Below are positions 57,060 to 64,000 of a stretch of DNA of 64,000 bases, piece after piece. The DNA lies in contig JADANN010000422.1 of the NCBI GenBank assembly GCA_018806985.1, forward strand, positions 766,001-830,000, written 5' to 3'. Position 1 is the stretch's first letter; each line of letters begins with the position of its first letter. The notes under the pieces were generated by a model. That model saw only the letters and a list, made by a program, of their open reading frames with translations, was not told the DNA's origin and did no database searches. The translations under genes were made by a program, and so were the position numbers. Source of the DNA: Angiostrongylus vasorum (taxonomy: Eukaryota; Nematoda; Chromadorea; Rhabditida; Metastrongylidae).

Positions 57060-57535
57060 AAAAATCAATACCGCAAACCTCTAATTGTATTGAAAATTAA
57101 TCGTTGGATACGTTTAAGAGGATTAACTGTATTATATTGTCAATAATCCACTTTTTATTATCCTTATTGTGGTTTTTCAAGCCTGGTTTCCCAACCGGGA
57201 TATTTTTGAAATTTACAGGAAACTCTTTGAATTCGATCAATTTAAGTTATCACTAACGAAGAGTGCTGAAGTGCACTTTCCTCGTAAGACCGTGTTTCTT
57301 GAGAATCCTAGATTCGTCTTTTGATGCGTTCCTTTTTCGTTTCACAGTATTCGTTTGGTCTGTATCATTTATAGAACTGTTGAACATCAAGTAACTGAAT
57401 GCAGCACTAGTGTTTCCATTCACACATCCCGCATTCCGTATTCAGTTCACTACTCACTCGAAAGCACGAGTGTAGTAATTCTTTTATTCAAGATCCTCTC
57501 TGGGAATTAAATAAACGTTGACTGAATGTTCTCCG
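57060..57535. other. No gene recognised
   Basis: AT-rich sequence with no recognised feature. Confidence 0.5.
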
Positions 57536-57539
57536 CCAT

Positions 57540-58734
57540 CCGTCTCAGATCCCGTGAATCTCTGTTACTAACAGCTTTAATTCAGCGTTTATCGAGCATT
57601 CCATGAAGTTTCCGAAAGATCTCGTTCACTAAATCCCTTCCGAAGTGCCACTCCTATTCGTCGACTGTCTATGCAAACCATAACTTTAGACTTCTTTCCT
57701 TCTATGAAATGTTGTACTACGATCATTAATTTTTCGGATCCGAAGCCTGTTTGGGAGTTCAGGGCCGCATTTTCGTCTCGCATAGTTACTGCTGAACCTT
57801 CTGAGAGACAAGAGTAGGCGAACCGGTGGTTTCAAGGGATAAGCACGGAGCCGTGCACTATTTTTCACTATGTGCTTCTTCGAGTTGCTCAAATCGATTG
57901 CACTTTCTTGTTGAGCTCGGTAACTAAGTCGTTCTTAATGTTGAATTTTCCATGACATAAATCTAGGAGGACATGCAGGCATTTGTTGTTGAACGTAAGT
58001 AGATCGTCAAAAATAAAGTCATTTCTCATCAACGTCGTCGTTTTTTTAATTCGAACTTTCACACATACGCAGTTGGATTTGATCAGCATTTATTCAGATA
58101 GCCTGATATTTGTTTCTATAAGAAAGGTGTGCCCAACGAAGCAAAGTGGTATACATTGCCAATCATCGCCCTGCTCTACCATGTCACAGCATCATAGTTT
58201 TTCGGGCCATATTTCGGAGACCGACTGAAGCGTTACTAGGCCTTGTAGGATTTGATTTTGATTTAAATGAAGGTGTCTTTGCAATATGATGGTTTTCTTG
58301 CAAGCCTATAAAGCACTATGAATTTTTGCGGACTCGCAGCTCTGATCCTTGATTATTATCCATGGTTTCAATAACAGTTTTCGTCTCGACAAAATCGACG
58401 GCCTTCTTTAACTCGACGAAAGGTATGCATTTAGGTCTTTCGTACATTCGCGTTGGTTACATGAGTTTCCAACTGCATAGTTGAGATCTACTGTACTTCA
58501 CTCTTTCTGAAACGCATTTTGTTATGACTCCCTTGTGTGTAACTCTGTGTTACTCAAACAAAGAACTTGAACTTAACAACTAGTAAACATGTGGAGCGAT
58601 GACAGCCGTTATCGTGGATTTTTTCCTTCTTTTGCTCAACGTGATCCTTGCGGATTTTTCACTAGCCTACATACTTGTGCTTTGGCTGATAGATCGTGAA
58701 AGTAGGAGTAAGGCATTGATGAAGATTTGCAAAG
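57540..58734 (-). pseudogene. Old RTE relic, RT and C-terminal part
   Basis: Reverse strand, heavily decayed but in the right order for an RTE polyprotein: NTLCKIFINALL (linker), KSARITLSKRRK (RTE: KTSKTVLLYKKG-type), KCIPFVELKKAVDFVETKTV (RT motif A region, FIDLKKAFDSVET-type), DNNQGS, MRNDFIFDDLLTF, NIKNDLVTELNKK (RTE: NMxNDLxxEL), DENAALNSQTGFGSEKLM and RRIGVALRKGF. Frames change repeatedly and stops are frequent. It continues beyond the inserted PLE at 61096-61400. Much older than the 45 kb copy. Confidence 0.75.
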
Positions 58735-58746
58735 TGTTCTTTAGAT
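58735..58746 (+). repeat. Left target-site duplication of the coding PLE
   Basis: TGTTCTTTAGAT, repeated exactly at 61084-61095. It splits the relic's HLKN|TL codons. Confidence 0.9.
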
Positions 58747-58834
58747 CTGTTGTTCTCTTTTTTACAGCAATCACGTGGTTGTTATTCAGCACACCTTTAC
58801 TTCCTTACAAACATAACACATACAACACAACGGT

Positions 58835-58872
58835 AGCTGACGTTTCGGCAGTATCGCGTTCTTCAGAGCCTG
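58835..58872 (-). ncRNA. Hammerhead ribozyme motif, left end
   Basis: Reverse strand: GGCT, CTGAAGA (58860-58866), stem II CGC-GATACT-GCC (one mismatch), GAAAC 58842-58846, GTC 58839-58841, AGCT 58835-58838. The catalytic core is complete. Confidence 0.75.
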
Positions 58873-59039
58873 GAAGGGTACACTAATATGTAATTTACTG
58901 GGTCAAACGCTTCAAAAAACGCAGACAGAAAGATGGAAATCTGAACAATAATTGCACGATCACCACCGGCTTCTCGAAAAGCCCACCGTTTTTATCTGCT
59001 TTCCACCAAGGAGGAACAGCCGCTTAGAGTCGCATGTGG

Positions 59040-59720
59040 TTGATCACTGCACCACCCCGCATCAAAAATCAGTTCTGAGATGATCATGCGTTATCTCAGG
59101 GCATTCTTCCCTGCTATTCATTCTCGGAATTTTGGAAATTATCCAAAAGGCCTCGAGAAATTGCGCATTGGTGTTTTACTCTCCCATGCGATGACAGCGA
59201 CTTTTACATCAAAATCTTCTCCGCCATGTTTTTTCTATCCTATGCGTGCCTAGTGGAGTGCCTTGTTTTGATTTTCGTTTGCCATCTAGGTGTTCTTTTA
59301 TGCGGATACATAATAGTCTGCCCGTTTCGCCGATATATTCGTCACCGCAATCATTACAAGAGATCAGGTATATCGTGCCTGAACTCGTGCAATCACCGTC
59401 CTTGCCGTAAGAGCAAATTGCGCAATTTGGTGTTTCACATAGACGGTCATACAGTCGGTTACGAACCAATTGACGACGTAGAGTGTCCGGTGGTATTTCA
59501 ACTATCTCTACTATCTCAACAGGGGCTTCTATCTTAGACATAAACACAATGGCAAGGCTTGGTGCTAGTCGCTGTCCAATAGCCAACCCCCTTATTTGCG
59601 CGAAATCTTTCCCAGACCATCTGAAAATCGAGCAGTTTAGGCACTCCTTTAAGAGAGACACTAGCGCTGGATGGGCTATGGGACAGCGAGCACCAAGCCT
59701 TGCCATTGTGTTTATGTCTA
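59040..59720 (-). pseudogene. PLE left copy: RT end fused to GIY-YIG endonuclease
   Basis: A 165-codon open frame (59209-59706) plus a broken extension to about 59040. It encodes the RT segment with QIRGLAIGQRLAPSLAIVFM, then jumps from KIEAP straight to EIVEIPPDTLRRQ, deleting the RT catalytic YVDD region and about 500 bp. The GIY-YIG part has CAICSYGKDGDC, LISCNDCGDEYIGETGR and IRIKEHL, with cysteines placed as in PLE endonucleases. The end of the domain is frameshifted after THRIEKTW. An RT-less fusion cannot copy RNA; the endonuclease motif itself looks intact. Confidence 0.85.
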
Positions 59721-60235
59721 AGATAGAAGCCCCTGCTCTCGATCTCCGGCCACTACTCTATTGCAGATATGTAGATGGTTGTTTTGCCATCTTCTGTACG
59801 CAGGATGAGATGGACAAATGCTTTGAATTATTGAACGAGCAGTCTGAGTACATTAAGTTCACCCGGGAGAAACCGAAAGAAAATTGGCTTTCGTTTCTAA
59901 ACGTTCAAATAAACCTATCAAGTAGCGGTTACATGACAAAGTGGCACCGAACGCTAAGTAACAAGAACATCCTCGTCCATTTCTTTTCTTGCCACCCTTC
60001 ACACGCAAAGAGGGCGCTTGTGAGAAACATGTTTCGAACAGCCATCTCTGTGTGCACAAGTAGGGAACTAAAGGAAGAATCGCGCAACTTGGCTTGGGAA
60101 ATAGCCATCTCCAACGTAACCCCACGAGATAAGTTTAGAAGGAGAGTGACACCTCAAAACGAAGGGTTTGGCCGAAACAAAATCCCGTTTATCTTGCCCT
60201 TCATTAGCGATGAAATAAGTGTAGCGATAAAGTGA
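59674..60235 (+). pseudogene. PLE right copy: reverse transcriptase palm (inactive)
   Basis: Within a 250-codon frame (59483-60235) the real RT begins at about MGQRAPSLAIVFMSKIEAP (59674). Then come YCRYVDGCFAIF, where the catalytic YVDD second Asp is Gly, NWLSFLNVQINLSSSGYMTK, HPSHAKRALVRNMFRTAISV and NLAWEIAISNV, matching the palm and thumb of PLE RTs. The N-terminal part of the frame (59483-59673) reads antisense through the left copy. All RT motifs 5' of the QRLAPS region are missing. The Asp to Gly change and the truncation make it inactive. Confidence 0.9.
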
Positions 60236-60237
60236 TG

Positions 60238-60770
60238 CTTAAGAAAGGCAGATCTAGAGGAATCGGTAGAGATAGTTGAAATACCACCGGATACTCTACG
60301 TCGTCAGTTGGTTCGTAACCGACTGTACGACCGTCTATATGAAACACCAAATTGCGCCATTTTCCCTTACGACAGAGACAATGAATGCATGAGTTCAGGG
60401 TACGATATACCTGATTTCTTGTAGTATTTGCGAAGACGAACATATCGGAGAAACGGGCAGACTTATGTGTGCGCATAAGAGAACACCTAAATAGCAAACA
60501 AAAAATCGAAACAAGGCACGCCACTCGGCACGCATAGGATACAAAAACATGGCGGAGAAGATTTTGATGTAAAAGTCGCTGTCATCGCACGGGAGACTAA
60601 AACACCAACGCGCAAATTTCTTGAGGCTTTTTGGATACACTCCAAAAATCCGAGAATGAATAGCAGGGAAGAATGCCCCGGGATCACCCGGGATCTTGCC
60701 CCCGTACCTTCGTATCGATCGTTGATGTGGGATGGTGCAGTCGTCAACCATATGCGACTCTAAGCGGCTG
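60238..60770 (+). pseudogene. PLE right copy: GIY-YIG endonuclease (frameshifted)
   Basis: Continues the right copy after a stop and short gap: EIVEIPPDTLRRQLVRNRLY, CAIFPYDRDNEC, then frameshifts near 60400 and 60470 around 'tgcgaagacgaacatatcgg agaaacgggcag' (a C-x-x-C-x-x-x-HIGETGR equivalent), and GEDFDVKVAVIARETKTPTR, FLEAFWIHSKNPRMNSREEC, ITRDLAPVPSYRS. It is more complete at its C-terminus than the left copy and shows the normal end of the protein. Confidence 0.85.
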
Positions 60771-60910
60771 TTCTTCCTTGGTGGAAAACGGATAAAAACG
60801 GTGGGTTTTTCGAGAATCTGGTGATCGTGTAATTACTGTTCAGATTTTCATCTTTCTATCTGCGTTTTTGAAGCGTTTGACCCAGTAAATTACATATTAG
60901 TGTACCCTTC

Positions 60911-60948
60911 CAGGCTCTGAAGAACGCGATACTGCCGAAGCGTCAGCT
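60911..60948 (+). ncRNA. Hammerhead ribozyme motif, right end (mutated)
   Basis: CTGAAGA 60917-60923, stem II CGC...GCC, GAAGC 60937-60941 instead of GAAAC, GTC 60942-60944, AGCT 60945-60948 with GGCT 60913-60916. The change in the GAAAC box should abolish cleavage; the left end keeps the consensus. Confidence 0.75.
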
Positions 60949-61083
60949 ACCGTTGTGTTGTATGTGTTATATTTGTAAGGAAGTAAAGGTGTGCTGAATA
61001 ACAACCACGTGATTGCTGTAAAAAAGAGAGCAACAGATTTTTTAATCCAATGCCGAGGTTACTAAAAAGTCAGTCTTGGGAAC

Positions 61084-61095
61084 TGTTCTTTAGAT
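61084..61095 (+). repeat. Right target-site duplication of the coding PLE
   Basis: Second copy of TGTTCTTTAGAT. Confidence 0.9.
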
Positions 61096-61400
61096 GTTGG
61101 CCTTTAAAGTTGTCAAAACCAGGCGCTTTACGAATCTTCGTAGAGATGATGGCTCTGTGAAAACAGGACGCGGATGCAACATGCTCCGTAGAGTGCATGG
61201 AGAAAAAAACGTATGCCTTTCTCCATGATCTTTTTGAGTGAAGTGATCTCTTCGTGTAATGATTCAAGGATTTGCGTCTTAGTCCTTTAATTGGTGAACT
61301 ACCAGCCAACTTTCTTGGTATTCTGCATCTCCTCCGCGGTTTCAACTGTTAACACCTTCAATACTACGAAAGCAGGGGTTTTGAAATTCTTAAGGCATGC
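61096..61400 (-). pseudogene. Old RTE relic, linker part (upstream of the PLE)
   Basis: Reverse strand: KSLNHYTKRSLHSKRSWRKA, then AIISTKIRKAPGFDNFKGQH followed by LKN at the PLE border. The last block matches the RTE linker 'AI.SVKNRTAPGPDRIRPEH' type. Its continuation resumes in the right order on the far side of the PLE at 58734. Confidence 0.75.
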
Positions 61401-61404
61401 AAAC

Positions 61405-61928
61405 ACCTGGAAATTCACAAACTGATAGGTGAGTATAAATCTTAGTGAGGGGTAGGCAAGTTCTGCGTTACGCTCGAGCGTGCAAATATTTGAGAATAAG
61501 TGTTAAAATAAGGCTTCGAAGAAAACGAATTACTAATTCGTACCCTCCAAATAAAATTAATCTTACCCTAATTCGTGTTACCGATTGGAGATCGTTTCAA
61601 AAACTGCCCTAACGAACAAGCCCAGGGGCGCAATTTATGATAGCATAAAAAATTAGTTTCCGAAAATTGTGACCCTCGTTTCGTGCAAGAGGTACGTCGT
61701 AGCTAGTAATCGGTCATTTGTAGAGTTTTTGGGGGGAGAAGTGGATAAGCAATTCACCAACTGTGAGGTTCACATTTCCAAAATCAAAAGGTGATTCTGA
61801 AACTGTGAGACATAAGAGTAGCTTTCGTCATCATGGTGAACTGAAACAGTTTCCTGGCTTGTTAATTTCATTTCAGCTCATGGATTCTTATGTGAGCGTC
61901 AGCAGATCTCTTTCTCTCTCTTTCTCCC

Positions 61929-61959
<31 letters not shown>

Positions 61960-62220
61960 GCTCAGATCGATCCTGGTGTTGAGACCTCCAACTATTGCTT
62001 TAAACATTTCGATTTTCGTCAGTGGTGAACAAGTTACCAAGGTTGACACAGCTATTAATGATCCACATAGTCTGGTTCGTGTGCCTTACTAAGTGGGAAT
62101 CGATTTCAGTTTCAAAGCTGGTGCTGACAGGGACGCCAATTCTTAAACTGTCTAATATTTCACAAATCAGTACCAATGCCTTCAGAACCTTCCTCAGTTT
62201 TCTGCACTATCACATACCAG
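61405..62220. other. No gene recognised
   Basis: Contains the CT-rich array at 61905-61963 and nothing else identified. Confidence 0.5.
61905..61963. repeat. (CT)n simple repeat
   Basis: C/T tract culminating in about 14 CT units. Confidence 0.95.
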
Positions 62221-62224
62221 GAAT

Positions 62225-62425
62225 CACCACTTTGTTGCTACCAGACTAATCGCCTAGTGGCAAATCTCTCTGCTCCATAAAAGCGGCGATTGTGTGAGGT
62301 GTTGACGACCTGAAGAAGACTTCGGCTAGGCCGACCTCGTAGCTTCGTGGAAGCATAGTGGCTAAACCAACAAATGTCCGGCCAAATGGAAATTGGTTTG
62401 GGTCCTCCACGGCTGGTAAACGAGC
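62225..62425 (-). repeat. Repeat family D fragment, diverged
   Basis: 'gttgctaccagactaatcgc', 'tagtggcaaatctctctgct', 'gaagacttcggctaggccga' and 'tagtggctaaaccaacaaat' correspond to the middle and head of family D. Confidence 0.65.
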
Positions 62426-62542
62426 CACCCAATTATGCAAGTAGGTAGACAATATTATAAACAGCGTTCGCTGGTAGGTGTCACCTCTCAATCAGTCTGA
62501 TGCTTGCATGCTCAATCTTTTTAGCACACCTCACCAGGGCTT

Positions 62543-62765
62543 TCAGGTAGCATAGCAGCTTCTTGATACTCTTTCTTCGGAATTTTTCGTTTCGAGGACT
62601 CTTTTTAGGGAAACACAGCCAATTTCTTTGTTCTCACTGATTTCCCTGGTTAATTGCCTATGTGTGATATATCGGCTTTCTGCAAAGTACGTAACGAGCT
62701 TGTTTATTTGGCATGAACTTGAAGAGCTAATTGCGTACTTCTCAACCAATTGGATACAGGATTTC
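62543..62765 (-). other. Possible coding remnant (helix-turn-helix-like)
   Basis: A 68-codon reverse frame with good amino-acid balance: VTYFAESRYITHRQLTREIS, then ENKEIGCVSLKRVLETKN. The spacing resembles the N-terminal helix-turn-helix of Tc1/mariner-type transposases, but there is no catalytic domain nearby and the likeness is weak. It could instead be a host exon. Confidence 0.25.
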
Positions 62766-62839
62766 AGTGAAAATGGTCTGACCGCACATGCTTAAGCTCA
62801 TTCCTGCATTAATACGATTGGTTACGTAGTTGCTTGACT

Positions 62840-62905
62840 GCGTGGTTACTTGGATACTTTGATGGCCGCCTTCACAGAGGATGTGAGACCCAGCCCCTTA
62901 TGTTT
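62840..62905 (+). repeat. Repeat family D fragment (head only)
   Basis: 'gttacttggatactttgatg' followed by 'gccttcaca' and 'gacccagccc' match the head of the 33783 copy. Confidence 0.6.
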
Positions 62906-62909
62906 TATT

Positions 62910-64000
62910 CGTTGTGTTCCTTGAAAAATTCTTCAATCTTGATGCACCGTCTCGAACATCGTGGCGTCTACCAATATAATACGGATTCGTGACTCCGTTC
63001 CACATCGTAGTTGATGTGGGGCCGCTCCAGATGAGCATAGACATTATCCGCAGTTATTTCGAAGGGCAAATCAACTGGTTTAGAAATTTCTGAATAAATG
63101 CCAGTGAATCCAATTTCATGTTGTTACTATATGCTGCGCTACTTCGTTTTGTCGGCTATGACTTTGCCATGTGTTTTGAGGGACGACTTCCTCTTCTCCA
63201 CATCGCGAACGCCGAAATAAGAGCTCATTAGGCGATTCTTCTCAACAAAGAACATCTCAAATCACCGCCCCTTTTTTTTCTTAGTCATGCTTTGAATTCA
63301 GAGCTCACTCTCAGAGTAGTCTTCATTTTCCAACTATTTCGTATTCGCTCATTACAGAGTGTCTAGGAAGGTTCACACAAATATGAGATGCTAAGCTGCT
63401 CTCTTCAGGAATAACTGCTTAAAACAGATTTCTATTGCTTGAATTTTTGCTTTCCATGCTGTTAGAGTCTTTTTTTTACTCTAGTAGGTTGACAATACAA
63501 GTTTATTGTTGACCTCTACTCAGAAAGCTCGTGCATAGATCGTGCGCACTTATCTTGCACACAAACGTGCCAGAGAAAAGTCCAGTGTACATCAAGGTGG
63601 CTGCTTCTCAACTCACTTAAAGCGCTTACGTAGTAGGATTACATAGCTAGCATCATGAGATGCATCTCTAAGTTTGCTATTGGGGACATTCACTCGAGAT
63701 TTATTGGTCGATCTACCAAACTTTGCAGCATTATGAGCTTCATGTGATTCTTGTAGTTGTAACCATTTATCGAATCAATGAAAGTAAAGCAGTTTGCGAC
63801 TGATGTCATTTTCTTTCCAGTTCTGCATCAGTGTTTTAATGGAGTTAAGCCATGGCATGCCATCCACTTTGCCTTAAAGCTATTGCAGATTCGTTAGCCA
63901 TGCAGAAAGAATGACACTAAAAAAGCTGCAGCCGCATAGACCAGTTTTCCATTTTAAAATGCCAGCTGACCTCATCTTCTCATTCTAAAAGTAAGTAAAA
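62910..64000. other. No gene recognised
   Basis: AT-rich sequence to the window end. Confidence 0.5.

Larger units (their letters stand above)
58747..61083 (+). mobile_element. Head-to-head Penelope-like element, two 5'-truncated copies
   Basis: A 2.3 kb insertion made of two PLE copies pointing outward from a junction at about 59522-59733. Left copy (-): end of RT, GIY-YIG endonuclease, 3' terminal repeat with hammerhead. Right copy (+): RT palm, GIY-YIG, 3' terminal repeat with hammerhead. The outer 300 bp are inverted copies. The right end is longer (to 'cttgggaac') and the left is truncated. An exact 12-bp direct repeat marks it as one event. PLEs are known for such inverted, partly doubled copies. 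Not autonomous now: both coding copies are broken. Confidence 0.9.

Noticed and set aside
59483..59673. N-terminal part of the 250-codon forward ORF
   Set aside because: This stretch reads antisense through the left PLE copy; the genuine reverse transcriptase starts at about 59674.

Overview
This 64 kb window looks like AT-rich, gene-poor nuclear DNA from a parasitic nematode, most likely a strongylid or hookworm-type worm. That rests on three things: the RTE-clade retrotransposon at 45-48.5 kb resembles those I know from hookworms, introns where visible are short with gtaag...tttcag borders, and there are no bacterial operons, ribosome binding sites or long ORFs. The species is inference. 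I see no rRNA gene, no bona fide tRNA gene and no CRISPR array.

Almost everything recognisable is mobile DNA. Three families are short interspersed repeats with RNA polymerase III-like (tRNA-like) heads: family A (about 275 bp, T-run end, 17 copies or fragments), family B (about 330 bp, 12 copies) and family C (an inverted or fold-back structure with a tRNA-like core, 10 copies). Family D (about 380 bp, 5 copies) has no recognisable origin. Long elements are a nearly full-length but dead RTE at 45093-48526 (- strand, APE endonuclease plus reverse transcriptase), RTE 3' fragments at about 780-935 and 15840-16265, and an older RTE relic (- strand) split between 57540-58734 and 61096-61400.

The most interesting system is a set of Penelope-like elements (PLEs). 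At 58747-61083 two PLE copies lie head to head (reverse transcriptase and GIY-YIG endonuclease pieces on both strands) as one insertion flanked by a 12-bp direct repeat, and it landed inside the old RTE relic. A 0.6 kb ORF-less fold-back PLE sits at 23516-24132 (14-bp flanking repeat), and a solo terminal repeat at 37629-37831 (14-bp flanking repeat). The PLE ends carry what I read as hammerhead ribozymes: CTGAAGA, a GGC/GCC stem, GAAAC, GTC, and a closing stem I. Diverged relatives of the same core recur at eight other places, so the window holds 13 hammerhead or hammerhead-like motifs.

For host genes, I find one credible spliced gene fragment on the - strand at 7729-8666: three exons joining in frame, ending in a hydrophobic GPI- or membrane-type tail. 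A second possible exon lies at about 22403-22620 (-), and weaker candidates are listed separately. Region by region: 0-13 kb has the host gene fragment and scattered repeats; 13-18.7 kb has SINE clusters with two long (AT)n arrays; 18.7-23.5 kb is nearly empty; 23.5-34 kb has the fold-back PLE, all SINE families and family D; 34-44 kb has SINE A copies and PLE ends; 45-48.5 kb is the RTE; 49-57 kb has SINEs and a pLTR-like element inside inverted repeats; 57.5-61.4 kb is the nested RTE/PLE; the rest is sparse. Element borders were placed by eye and are accurate to about 5-20 bp unless set by a flanking repeat.
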